A model generated the notes under the pieces. That model was not told the DNA's origin. It saw only the letters and a program-made list of their open reading frames with translations, and did not search any database. Positions 41,250 to 50,874 of a DNA stretch of 64,000 nt are shown one piece after another. Every line of letters starts with the position of its first letter. Position 1 is the first letter of the stretch. This DNA is from Aspidapion aeneum (taxonomy: Eukaryota; Arthropoda; Insecta; Coleoptera; Brentidae): contig OY755046.1 of NCBI GenBank assembly GCA_963576565.1, positions 55,283,471 to 55,347,470 on the forward strand, written 5' to 3'. The translations under genes and the position numbers were made by a program.

Positions 41250-41776
41250 GAGAAGTGGAAAAAAGAATAGTAAAAGCAAAAAAGGTTATTGAATGTCTTA
41301 ACACTATTTAATGGAGCAGAGAGATAAAAAAGAATGTAAAATTTAACATATATGGAACAATGTTAAAAAGCACGTTGTTGTATGGAATAGAAACTTGTCG
41401 CTTAAATGAAAAACACAAAAAAAAAATGAAAAGTGTCAAAATGGATCCAATAAGAAGATCAATGAAAATATCTAGAACAGATCATATAAGAAATGAGACA
41501 TAAAAGAAAGAATGGGAATCGAGGGAAGCATCACGGATGGCACTTGATATGGTACGACCATCTACAACGGATGAACGACGAAATATTACCAAAGCAAGTC
41601 CTAGAATGGCAATCAATAGGGTGCTGAAAAAGAGGGTGTCCTATGCTGGGATGGCAACAGTTGATCCAAAAGATCAATGAGTCAGAAAAACCTGACAGAA
41701 GATGATTGTCAGGATCAGAGGAGGTGAAAAATAAGCGTCGGACAACGTAGAAAAATGTTTTAAACTGACATAGTAT
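41250..41776 (+). pseudogene. RTE family 1, 3' end fragment
   Basis: Nucleotide-level match to 34506-35040: GTAAAAGCAAAAAAGGTTAT, GGAGCAGAGAGATAAAAAAG, ACAACGGATGAACGACGAAA and the end CGGACAACGTAGAAAAATGT, then AAACTGACATAGTATAG. It covers the C-terminal part only, with frameshifts and stops. A third copy of the family alongside 15175-15675 and 33285-35049. Confidence 0.82.
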
Positions 41777-41789
41777 AGTCCTTTCATTT

Positions 41790-42260
41790 CAAAAAGCCGC
41801 CAAAAAAACCACAATAAAATTTGAAGTGTGAAACCCATTAAGAAATCCTAAACAAATAAAAGAGAATATGGGCCGGACTGGGAACTGTTTATAGTATATA
41901 GTCAAGTTAAATAAAACGTTTAATAAAAGTTGCTGCTTAATGCGTATAATAATCATTACTAGATAGGTACTATATACTATGTAGCTTGCCCCTGTAATAT
42001 GTGTAATACGTTCGTATATTCTGGAACGATTTCCGTAATTTTCTACTACATATACATATCAAAAATAATAGCTTGAGTTTTCCTAGTACAATGTGTTTCT
42101 AAAAGTTTTGCCTTGCCCTTTGGATATTTTTATCTTCCTAGCCCGCGTAGCAAAGGCTAGAGAGAAGGTATTATTTTCGACGATTTAAGATAACGCCAAA
42201 AATGTGTTATTTGGATGTATTTTGACCTATCCTAGCAATATCGTCGTGATGTTTGTCTGC
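41790..42260. other. intergenic sequence, nothing recognised
   Basis: AT-rich with no supported gene. It ends in a GTGTGTGT run leading into the (TA)n tract. Confidence 0.45.
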
Positions 42261-42261
42261 G

Positions 42262-42269
42262 TGTGTGTG

Positions 42270-42339
<70 letters not shown>
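42262..42339. repeat. (GT)n/(TA)n microsatellite at the 3' end of a dispersed element
   Basis: GTGTGTGTGTATATTATATA followed by about 60 bp of TA repeats. It abuts the minus-strand AAATGGATCC-family element, taking the place of the (CA)n found at the 3' end of the copy at 11035. Confidence 0.95.
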
Positions 42340-42341
<2 letters not shown>

Positions 42342-42344
42342 TTA

Positions 42345-42660
42345 GGTAAAATAGTGTTCGATACTCTCACGAGCTTATTAGATTTTGGTCAAAATCCATT
42401 AATGCGAATGACAGTTTTTTGACAATTAAAAACTTTAAAAAATGCTAACTTTTTAATGGAGCATCGTCTTAATACATTGTTTTTAAAATGTAGTAGACTA
42501 TATTTTCTTCAATAATTATTACCAAAAACTTCGTAGGAGCTTTAGTTTCTAAGATATTTAAAAAAACTGTTTTCTAGGCTAATATATTATCATGGCTTCA
42601 CTTGAAGTTTGATAATAGGCTAGCGGGGAAGGTGTCAGTTCCGTCATGCATCCATTTACT
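42345..42660 (-). mobile_element. dispersed element (AAATGGATCC family), minus-strand copy
   Basis: The reverse complement begins AAATGGATGCATGACGGAAC and contains TTCAAGTGAAGCCATGATA, AAAACAGTTTTTTTAAATAT, AATATAGTCTACTACAT and TTTGACCAAAATCTAATAAG, as in the copy at 11035. It ends at TTTTACCTAAAGATA directly against the TA microsatellite. Non-coding. Confidence 0.65.
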
Positions 42661-42669
42661 TTTTAGGGT

Positions 42670-43670
42670 TAAGGTTTGGTTTCTGTAAAACCGCAGACTC
42701 TAATGATACCACCAGTTCTTCTCCTACTTGGTCCTCAAATGGTCTCCAAAAATTTATTTGTGGTGTTTCAAATGGCCGCCAAAACGCCATTATTAATATC
42801 ACTTACTAGGTCCTTACTTATAAAAACAAACTAAAATATACAGGTTTATAATTGTTATTATTCACAATAATAATGAAAATGTCACTATAATAATAACATG
42901 AATTCAAGTCCGTAATATAAACACAACCGCTAACAATTTTAAAATGAGTTTGACCCTGTATTAAATAATGCAGGTGGTACCTTTCGAAAACCTTTGCTAT
43001 ATTTCGAGAAGGAATTAGGTACTTATAGAATGGTATAAGGTAAGTTCGAAACTTTAACTTTAAAGAATGATGTATACCTAGTCCTGCTTAAAACACAGAA
43101 ATTCTTCCCAAAATTTGAAAACAGTTCCAATTTTTGCACAGACTCCTGCAAATCCCAAAATGGTTATTATGATTAGGGTGGCACGCGCCAGTTTTTTGTG
43201 CGGCTTTTTGAAATGACAGAACTTTTACTGGTATCAAAGCTTGCCAAAGTCACAATTTTTGAGAAAAGAAAATCCTACCAACGCAGTTTTTCCAAATTGA
43301 TTGAAATTTTTATTTTACAAAAATAATACTGCAATATGACTAGGACTTATGGATGGCTACAAGTGCCTGCTTGTGTAATTTTTTTTGTATCAGTTTAAGA
43401 GCATAAACGTGTACCTACATCGTTATTCAATTACACTAAAGGTTGGGTAAAGTAAATCTAAAATAATAATTTAAGAATAAAACAAAATTCTCTTACATAA
43501 TGTAACATGCGATTTTATCAAAAACTTTAAAGAAGCAAACTAACAAAATAAGATTTAATTGGAACACACCTTATTTGCGAGTACGAACATCTTCGAAATT
43601 ACCTTCGTTTCTACAGGGTGAACAAAAAAAAATACACTTGAATATAATTTAAAAATAAAAAGAAATCACA
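42670..43670. other. intergenic sequence, nothing recognised
   Basis: AT-rich. No supported exon, RNA gene or repeat boundary. Confidence 0.45.
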
Positions 43671-43689
43671 CAAAAAGATAAAAAGAGAG

Positions 43690-43931
43690 AGAATTGTATA
43701 TCAGAAGAAATAAAGAAACTGATGGAAAAAAGGCGGAACCTAGAGAAAGAAGGAAAAATAACATCGATAGAATACACAATAAAACTATAAAAAGAAAGAG
43801 CCAAAAAATAAAAGTTGAGAGAGTTATTCAAAATAACAGAAATATAAAATGCCTAAGGCCCAGATATGAAATAATTAAAATAAAGAATCTGAACGGCATA
43901 GAGACTAACGTTATAGATGATATTATAAATA
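43690..43931 (+). pseudogene. RTE-like LINE (family 3), pre-RT linker, 5' of insertion
   Basis: Lysine- and arginine-rich sequence with EEIKKLMEKRRNLEKEGKIT then YEIIKIKNLNGIET and DDIIN is typical of the linker between endonuclease and RT in RTE/BovB-like elements. Frames shift within it. The sequence resumes at 44674 after the DINE-1-like copy 3. Confidence 0.6.
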
Positions 43932-44673
43932 CTGTGCCAATCTATGGGCACCTAAGCTCACACTAAGTACTGTAGTTATAGTGTACGTGTGAGCTAATAT
44001 AACTAAAAACTGAAATATATTTTATTCAACTCCAGACTCAATTACCTTTCGTTTGATACCACACAAGCCATGTTTTGCCATAAACTCTAATTTTTAAAAT
44101 CTACCCCCACCCTTTTTTTAAAAACTAAAATGTATTTTGTTTAACTTTAGACTCATTTACCTTTTGTTTGATATCATACACGCCATATTTTCACTTAAAC
44201 TCTAATTTTTGACATCTACTCCCACCCTTTTTTTAAAATAACTTAAAATTCATTTTGTTTAACTCCAGACTTAATTACCTTTCGTTTGATGTCACACACG
44301 CCATATTTTCACATAAACTCTCATTTTTGAAATCTACCCCCACCCTTTTATGTAACTTGCGTTCGGTGGATTTCGTTCATTTTTTAATGGAACCACCACG
44401 GCCCAAGACTCAGCCTAGGTACCAAATTTCATTAAAATCGGACAAGCGGTTTTTGAGTTATGCGGGTTGGTCGTTACAGACAGACATACAGACAGACAGA
44501 CAGACAGACATAAAGACAGACAGACAGACAGACAGACAGCAAGACAAAAAGTTTCAAAATCATCTGAAACGCAAAGATATATAAAAAATTTTGAAATCGG
44601 AGCAACTTTTTTTTTCTCGAAAAAATTAGGATCACCATAGCTCACACTATATAGTATAGTAGTAGTGTGAGCT
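43932..44673 (+). mobile_element. DINE-1-like element with (CAGA)n and terminal hairpins, copy 3
   Basis: Same layout as copies 1 and 2. The 5' end CTGTGCCAATCTATGGGCAC is followed by a hairpin with AGCTCACAC/GTGTGAGCT arms. Three internal repeats follow (CACACGCCATATTTTCAC...CCCCCACCCTTTT), then AAATCGGACAAGCGGTTTTT, (CAGA)n at about 44477-44538 and the 3' hairpin at 44637-44673. It interrupts a LINE: AATA stands on both sides (43928-43931 and 44674-44677), and joining the flanks restores the LINE reading DDIIN-ITQLFYTELY. Confidence 0.8.
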
Positions 44674-44985
44674 AATATCACACAACTATTCTATACAGAA
44701 TTATACCACACAAAAAGGGAACCATCACGAGAAACCACGAAGAAACTCCAATCAAAAATGAAGAACATAAACTCAGAGCTACAACCTGAAATAAGCAAAG
44801 CAGAAATAAAGAGAGCATTCAAAAAAATGGTACAGCTGTAGTTAGTACCCTACATATTCTCCTGAATAAAATACAAAAAAAAATCCCAAATAACTGGAAA
44901 TAATCAATAACCATTATTTTATACAAGAAAGGCGATAGAGCAGGTGGGGAAAAATTAGTGCCCTGACGGATACCGTTTTTGTATA
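44674..44985 (+). pseudogene. RTE-like LINE (family 3), resumption after insertion
   Basis: ITQLFYTELYHTKREPS and LQPEISKAEIKRAFKKM continue the linker. After a deletion the frame reads TLHILLNKIQKKIPNNWK then IILYKKGDRAGG, matching the RT entry motif (IPxxWxxSxxILLYKKGDR). Internal stops and a missing segment make it inactive. Confidence 0.7.
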
Positions 44986-45300
44986 ATTCTACTTCCTATG
45001 ATCTTTTTTCTTTAAATCCGCCTCCAGATGTTTGACTTTTAATAAAGATTTCCTATAATTCCGATATCCCTGCTATCTGTTTTTGATTATGAGCTTTACT
45101 TAACAGACTATTTAAGTATTCTGAGTTAACTATCGGAAAGCTAAATGGATGTTAATTTCGTCTAAGTTTAAACGATCCCACATTAATACAAAGCTGTTGG
45201 TCGTAAAAGTGGCAGGTGAGTTGTGGATGAGTTCAAGTATCTGAGCTTTATGCTAGGCAACTCTTAGTGCTCACTTCAATTATAATCATAAAAAACTTTA
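44986..45300. pseudogene. scrambled LINE RT fragments
   Basis: The minus strand near 44955-44985 reads KNGIRQGT, an RT motif B signature. The plus strand near 45222-45262 reads VDEFKYLSFMLGN, an RT thumb signature. These opposite-strand pieces suggest rearranged RTE fragments. Low certainty. Confidence 0.4.
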
Positions 45301-45350
45301 CTTCCAAACAACAAGTGGAATTAAAGAAGGAAAAATAAGAAAAAAGTTTT

Positions 45351-45418
45351 TGCTTCGACCGGGACTCGAACCCAGGATCTCTTTAGGCAAACATTCTAAA
45401 CATTGAACTACTGAAGCC
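45351..45418 (-). pseudogene. tRNA-like pseudogene with deleted anticodon arm
   Basis: The minus strand shows an acceptor GCTTC paired with GAAGC, an A-box-like TAGTTCAATG, and a perfect T-arm with B box GGTTCGAGTCC (stem CTGGG/CCCGG). The anticodon region is about five bases short of a standard tRNA and does not form a normal loop. It most resembles tRNA-Gly in the D-arm and T-arm spacing. It could be a decayed tRNA or the head of a tRNA-derived SINE. Confidence 0.55.
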
Positions 45419-45651
45419 ATTACATTAATTTTCGGAAAACTTCCATCTATGCAGGCTGCGGTGTCTCAATACAAGAACGAGAAATTCTCAGGGTACCAAG
45501 TCATCCAAATGATCTCTTTAATTCTTCTTTCCCACTGTCAAAGGTATGATAACTCAAATTAGACGAATGACGATGAACCGAACCGAACCTTTTCGTGTGT
45601 TAAAATTTCTGATCGCAAATGGGCGATTGCCAATATATATATTTATCGGTT

Positions 45652-47265
45652 TCACAACGTTCTACGTCTTCCGATACCCAATCTCCACTCGTTTCTGTTT
45701 GCCCATAATTCATCATCTAGGCCTCTTATTCTTATTTCACTATCTATTCCTTCTCTCCAGCTTCTCCTTGGTCTTCCTCGTTTTCTTCGGCCAGTTGGTT
45801 TCCATTGTAATATTTGTTTAGGTAGTCTTCCATCATCCATTCTTTGTACATGTCCGTACCACACCAGTTGTTTTGTTCTTATATAATCCACTAGAGTACG
45901 TTCACCCACTGTCATAATTTCTCTTATTCTTTGATTGGTAACTCTTTCTCTTTTTGATTTCCCTGCTGCTCTTCTCCAATAGTCCATCTCCGTAGCGGAA
46001 AGCATTTTTTCTGTTCTATCTTTGATTGGCCATACTTCTGAGCCGTATGTAATAATACTTTTTACAATGGTGTTATATATAAGCTTTTTGTTATGTTTTG
46101 ATATACTTTGGTCCCAAATTATTCCATTTAATAAAGTTACTGCTTTTCTTCCTTGTACGTTTCTATCTTTTATAGCTTTGTCTAGTGTTCCGTCAGCTGT
46201 AATTTTTAGACCCAAGTATTTATACTCATCACAGGACTGAATTCGCTGCAGAGTATTTAAGATTAGATCCTGTTTCGTTCCACCAATACACATATACTCT
46301 GTCTTATTGATATTAACCTCTAGTCCCCACTTATTGTACTCTTCTATTAGTTTTCGTGTCATATATTCGAGGTCGTCATAATCCTGAGCCACCACTATCT
46401 GATCATCGGCGAAACATAAAGTATACAAGGTGGTTTCATTCAACGGAATTCCCATGTTTTGGCATTTTCTCTTCCAGACTTTAAGGACCTGTTCCAAATA
46501 TATCTTGAAGAGCGTAGGCGAGATACAGCAACCTTGTTTAAGACCTTTATTTACTTGAAAGCCTTTGGTTAGTTTTGCTTTTATTTTAACTTTTGCCTTA
46601 CTATTGCGGTATAACTCTTTGATGGCCTTAATTAGTTGTACGCTTATGTTTGTCTTTTCCAACGCTTTCCAAAGTAGATTTAGTGGTATACTATCATATG
46701 CCTTCTGCAAATCTACGTAAAGTAGATAGAGCTCTTGTCCGTATGCCATTTTCTTTTCAATAACTTGGGTTATACAAAAGAGATGATCTGAAGTCGATCT
46801 ACCCGCCCTGAAACCAGCTTGTTCTTCTGCCTCCATATCTTTATATTCGCTCTCCACTTTATTTCTTATTATTTTGCCATATATTCTGCTTAGCGTACTA
46901 GTTACAGATATACCTCTATAATTGTCACATATATCTTTCCTTCCTTTTTTGTGTATTGTGGATATATATGACGTTTTCCACTCAGTTGGTATTACAGCTC
47001 CATTTAAATATCTTTGGAAAAGATTCCGTAATCTACAAAACAATTCTTCAGTGCCATATTTAATAAGTTCAGCTGGGATATTTCCGGGTCCGGCAGATTT
47101 ACCGCTTTTTAAGGTTTTGCACACGTTTTTGACCTCAGATATTGTGAGGGGTACTGGAGATCCCATCGTTCTAATGATATTGTCTCTTTCGTCTTCCTTG
47201 AATTCTGCTCTATCTTCAGTTAAAAGTTTTGTTTGTCTGGTATTGGTGAAATAATATATCTGCAT
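45652..47265 (-). CDS. RTE-clade reverse transcriptase ORF (537 codons)
   Basis: This open frame covers the whole RT and the C-terminal domain. In residues of the frame: WKTSYISTIHKKGRK (about 96-110), NYRGISVTSTLSRIYG (115-130), EEQAGFRAGRSTSD (147-160), motif A LLYVDLQKAYDS with Asp185, motif B GLKQGCCISPTLF (241-253) and motif C CFADDQIVV with Asp287 and Asp288. All three catalytic aspartates are present. The C-terminal part has LVWYGHVQRMDDGRLPKQIL and RKRGRPRRSW, usual for RTE. The protein would copy its own RNA at nicked target DNA. The upstream endonuclease frame is displaced by a frameshift near 47225, so autonomous activity is unlikely, although the RT domain itself looks intact. Confidence 0.9.
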   Translation of the reverse strand: MQIYYFTNTRQTKLLTEDRAEFKEDERDNIIRTMGSPVPLTISEVKNVCKTLKSGKSAGPGNIPAELIKYGTEELFCRLRNLFQRYLNGAVIPTEWKTSYISTIHKKGRKDICDNYRGISVTSTLSRIYGKIIRNKVESEYKDMEAEEQAGFRAGRSTSDHLFCITQVIEKKMAYGQELYLLYVDLQKAYDSIPLNLLWKALEKTNISVQLIKAIKELYRNSKAKVKIKAKLTKGFQVNKGLKQGCCISPTLFKIYLEQVLKVWKRKCQNMGIPLNETTLYTLCFADDQIVVAQDYDDLEYMTRKLIEEYNKWGLEVNINKTEYMCIGGTKQDLILNTLQRIQSCDEYKYLGLKITADGTLDKAIKDRNVQGRKAVTLLNGIIWDQSISKHNKKLIYNTIVKSIITYGSEVWPIKDRTEKMLSATEMDYWRRAAGKSKRERVTNQRIREIMTVGERTLVDYIRTKQLVWYGHVQRMDDGRLPKQILQWKPTGRRKRGRPRRSWREGIDSEIRIRGLDDELWANRNEWRLGIGRRRTL

Positions 47266-47992
47266 GTTTCTTTTTTGATCGATCTTATAGTTTTCCAGCT
47301 TTCGGTACTTCTCCTACCTCCTAAGTAAGAATCTATTTTCTTGCACTTTTGCATCCATGATTGATTCTTCTTATCACTGATCATTCTTCTCACCTTTGAT
47401 TGCGCGATTTTGTATTCTTCTCTGCTTCTATCTGTCTTTTGGGATAAGTACGTGTGATATAATTTCCTTTTTTCCTCTATTTCACTTTCAATCTCAGCAT
47501 CCCACCAGTATAGTTTTGTTCTTTTAGGAGTTTCTTCCACTAATCCTAGTGCTTCTTTTGCATCTTGATGGATGCTTAATGTGATACATTCGTATTCCTC
47601 ATCTGGGGTTTCACCTGAACTTGAATTAAGTCTTTCGTTCAGTCTCTTTTTGAATAAGTTTTTTACGCTGTCATGTTCTAGGCTTAGTAGATTATATTGA
47701 CAGTGATCAATTTCCTCATTCACTGTATCATCATGATTTTGTTGATGGAGGCTTCGGCCTTGATAAGGAAAGAGAATTTTGGTCTCCAGAAAATAGTGAT
47801 CACTTCCGCATGTTGATCCACGCTTTGTTCTGACATCTTGAATTTTTAGTTTTGTCTTTTGTTTAGTGATAAGATAATCAATGACGGATTTCAGGTTTTG
47901 TGAGGGTTTGGTCCAGGTATATTTGTGTATTTTCTTATGTTGGAAAAAATCGTTTTGGATTTTTAGGTCTAATTGCTCACATACTGTGATAA
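47226..47992 (-). pseudogene. RTE endonuclease C-terminus and linker, frame-shifted from RT
   Basis: From the truncated 5' end the minus strand reads LDLKIQNDFFQ, IHKYTWTKPSQNLKSVIDYL, then DVRTKRGSTCGSDHYFLETK. The last part holds the conserved SDH box of APE-type endonucleases, and YTW...IDY is also typical. The linker follows (TKLYWWDAEIESEIEEKRK). The frame stops just past YIISPIPDKQ; the RT frame takes over by one shift near 47225. The first half of the endonuclease, including its metal-binding Glu, is missing. Confidence 0.85.
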
Positions 47993-48009
47993 GCGATTGC
48001 CAATATAAT

Positions 48010-48225
48010 TATCAAATAACTTTTTTCTTATTTTTCTTTCTTTAATTTCACTTGTTGTTTATAGTTTTAGGTCCTTGCATTATTTGCAATTTGGTATTTG
48101 ATAACTTTACTTCTATTCGAGAATTACATCTTCTCTGTCAATGTTTGCTACAATAACATTATATAAATGCATAATTCAGCCGCACTTTGACTATCGGGCA
48201 AGCGTCTTGTATTCTTTTGATTAAA
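48010..48225. other. intergenic sequence, nothing recognised
   Basis: Short AT-rich stretch between the RTE target duplication and the next LINE fragment. Confidence 0.45.
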
Positions 48226-48229
48226 ATAA

Positions 48230-48620
48230 AATAGTCATTGCAAAAACTTCAAAATAGAGGAATAAGAACTATACTTCGGGTTAACAGATATACAAATATT
48301 TCATTTATGTTGGACGCCCTACAGTGGATATCTGTTCCTGATAGATTAGATTATATAAGATGATTTTTATTTTTAAAATCTTAAACAATTTTCAACCAAA
48401 GTATTTCGAATAATTCATAACTTTTAGATCTGAAATTCATAATAATTACAGAAGAAGAGCCATAATGAGTTGCATGTTCCTCGTCCTAGAATGTACAATA
48501 CTCAACATCTTTTGTTTTACAAATGGCTTGATAAATATAATATAGATTATCAATTACAGTCAAAGAATCATCCTCTTTCAATGTTTTTTTAGCAAAGGTT
48601 GAACTCTTATATTGTGATTA
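48230..48620 (+). pseudogene. LINE ORF2 C-terminal fragment (CR1/jockey-like)
   Basis: A frame reads LQKLQNRGIRTILRVNRYTN then ISFMLDALQWISVPDRLDYI. This is the characteristic region after the RT (IQKLQNRAIRxIL...LxWLSVxxR) in CR1/L2/jockey-type LINEs. Stops and shifts follow. Only the C-terminal third is visible. Confidence 0.7.
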
Positions 48621-48779
48621 TTATTATTTTTATCTGTTATCTATTTTTTTAGAATATATATTTTTATTAATAATATATTTTGTAAACCGGTCCATATTTT
48701 TTTTTGTTTTTTTTTGCCTTAGTTTAAGTTTAAATTTTCTGACTTCTACATTATTTTTGCATTTACTTTGCATTGCATT

Positions 48780-48975
48780 ATATTATTATTATTATATTAT
48801 TAACAAATATACAGTAAATGCAGCTCTTCCTCGCTCAGGGTTGGTGCTTCGAGTACTTGTTGTTTCATCCTTTTGTAGGCCTTATATTCTGCAAAGAGGT
48901 ACTTTGATGTCTTGTCTTCCTTTCGACAAGCTGGGCAAGTAGGGTCTTTCTCGATTTCTATACTTTCCGATACGA
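48780..48975 (-). pseudogene. LINE 3' end with zinc knuckle and (TAA)n tail
   Basis: The minus strand reads EKDPTCPACRKEDKTSKYLF then KRMKQQVLEAPTLSEEEL, the C-terminal zinc-knuckle region of R1/I/jockey-like LINEs (CPxCxxEDET...HxxxxCP) with the His and last Cys lost. It is followed on that strand by a TAATAATAATAAT tail (plus strand about 48779-48801), as in I-clade elements. The copy is truncated to about 170 bp. Confidence 0.65.
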
Positions 48976-49155
48976 TACCAAGTATCGTAGGACTGAGACG
49001 TGCCTAAACTTTAAAATCCGTGAACATCTTACCTCTCTTACTCCCTCTCTCATATACATCGCTATTCTATCGTCACCCATGGACGACATTCTATTGACTT
49101 CAGTGAAATAAGGTGGGGATTTACGGGAATAGAAAAGAGGGGCTTAAATATCACA

Positions 49156-50030
49156 CGAGGTGTGACAATTAAATTATAAGACTGTCCCCCGTATTAACAG
49201 GTATTCACCTTGATGTGCGTTCTTCTACCGCGTGCAATCTTGTCGCTTTTCCGTTGCTAGTTTGGCTTACGCAGTGGTTTGAAGCGGAACGTGCTCATTT
49301 GTCGGAATTATGACAAACGAAAAAATTGAGCAACGTATTAATTTAAAGTAAAACTCAAAAAAACGGCTACTGTCAAATGCTAAAAGATGTCTACGGAAAT
49401 CAGTGTATGTCTCGTGCAATGATTGTTATATGGCACAAAATATTTCTCGAGGGTCGTGAAGAAGTTAAAGATGATGAACGAGAAGGGCGTTCCAGCACAT
49501 CCACAATAGCGATGCTCATTGTTTTTTTTTCGATATTAGGGGTGTTATTCTTACCGAATGGGTGCGTGAGGGTCAAACAGTGAACCAACATTAACATTTG
49601 GACGTATTTATGTAGCTAAGGGAACCTGTAAGACAAAAATGTCCAGATTTGTGGAAGAACAGTACACCGGCCAACAATGCTCTATCCATTAATGTTAAGC
49701 AGTTTTTAGCTCCTAAGGAGATCCCCGTCGTTAGCCACACACCATATTCACCAGACTTGGCCCCTTGCGACTTCAACCTATTTCCGAAAGTAAAAAAATC
49801 GTTAAAAGGAACTCGTTTTGAAATATTAGAACACGTCAAGGAAAAAACAGCAAGACTTCTTAACTCTTCTGATGATTTCTAAAATTGCTTCCAACATTGG
49901 AAAAAAACACATGCAACGCTGCGTCGATAGAGAAGGGGACAACATTGATGGGGAACATCAGTAAGTTGTATTAGTATTTAAATAAAGTAGAATTTTTACA
50001 AAAGTCTTATAATTTTATTATCACACTTCG
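49156..50030 (+). mobile_element. mariner element with both TIRs, internally deleted
   Basis: The left end CGAGGTGTGACAATTAAATT and the right end in reverse complement CGAAGTGTGATAATAAAATT form 28-bp TIRs with 25 matches. TA follows the right end (50031-50032); the left flank has CA, a decayed TA. The 875-bp body keeps the HTH region (MLKDVYGNQCMSRAMIVIWH, EGREEVKDDEREGRSST) and the C-terminal block (VSHTPYSPDLAPCDFNLFPK, KGTRFE, HVKEKTARLL). The central catalytic part is deleted and the second catalytic Asp position reads Asn. A non-autonomous mariner. Confidence 0.9.
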
Positions 50031-50034
50031 TAGA

Positions 50035-50740
50035 AAGTAAGGATGTATAAATAAGTAATAATCTTAAGAAAATTGGTATTGAGGTTCACCCTGTATATTA
50101 CGTAAGATAACATGCATCCAATTTAAACGGGAATTATAAATTACATCAAATTTGGATCGGCTTAGGAGTTAATTACAGTGTGAACCCACGAATTGGTTCA
50201 AAAATAGACAAAACAACTATCATTTCGGTTATGTAAGCTTGAGAGAAAGATTTCGAACAGATGAAGACATGACTTTCTTCCTCTGCTTTCTTCAGACTTA
50301 GACAGGCTGTGTGGGGTTGACCTTCTTCGTTTTTTTTGCTTATTCTTCTGTAAGATTTATCGGTCCTAGCAGGAATGGTTTAAAATGTCAAAACTTGATT
50401 CAGTCTATAAATAAATAAAAACGCCTTTATTTTTAAGTTTGTGCAACTGATTTTTTCTTGAAAAACACTACTTCGGAATAAGCTATGAAACTCAAACTTT
50501 GCACAGACGTAGATATTCATAGAGTTAACACCGCTCCAAGTTTTATGGACTTCCATAAATTAGTATAGTTATTTACCTAACAAATTCAGAAAGTGATACT
50601 TTACGGCACGCGACGGCAGTTGGTCGAACGATGCGGAGCGGAGTTCGGTCAAGCCGTCAAGGGTGGTAAAGACACTTTCCGCATGTGTTAGGTACAATAT
50701 TTTACCTATGAGTACCTCTTTTTTCAAAAAATTGAATGTG
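50035..50740. other. intergenic sequence with dispersed modules
   Basis: It includes the CACCCTGTATA-type MITE terminus near 50088, the ATAGAGTTAACACC module near 50520, and a locally GC-rich run near 50604-50665 (GGCACGCGACGGCAG, ATGCGGAGCGGAG). No gene is supported. Confidence 0.45.
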
Positions 50741-50746
50741 CACACT

Positions 50747-50774
50747 GTGCGGTAAAGTAATTACTTTACCGCAC
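50747..50774. repeat. 28-bp perfect palindrome
   Basis: The two 14-bp halves GTGCGGTAAAGTAA and TTACTTTACCGCAC are exact complements with no spacer. GTGCGGTAAAG-like sequence recurs nearby in looser form (ACTTTACGGCACGCG near 50598). It could be the fused ends of a transposon or a binding site. Confidence 0.8.
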
Positions 50775-50874
50775 GTGAGTAGGTAAAAGTAGTTACGAAA
50801 TTTCAAAAAACGTCAAAATTGTCACTCACTTACTCACTCATGTATAGATCATCAAAATTCGACTGTAATTTTAG

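Larger units (their letters stand above)
45638..47992 (-). mobile_element. 5'-truncated RTE-clade LINE (family 4) with 15-bp TSD
   Basis: GCGATTGCCAATATA occurs as a perfect direct repeat at 45623-45637 and 47993-48007, so the insertion runs exactly 45638-47992. On the minus strand it starts within the C-terminal half of an AP endonuclease domain, continues through the linker and RT, and ends only about 14 bp after the stop (ACCGATAAATATA). The very short 3' UTR, the 5' truncation and the TSD are all signatures of target-primed reverse transcription. It is the best-preserved retroelement in the window. Confidence 0.92.

Noticed and set aside
45652..47265. Reading the long RT frame as a host gene (such copies are often labelled as craniofacial development protein 2-like)
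   Set aside because: The 15-bp target duplication, 5' truncation, endonuclease remnant and short 3' UTR identify it as an RTE retrotransposon copy.
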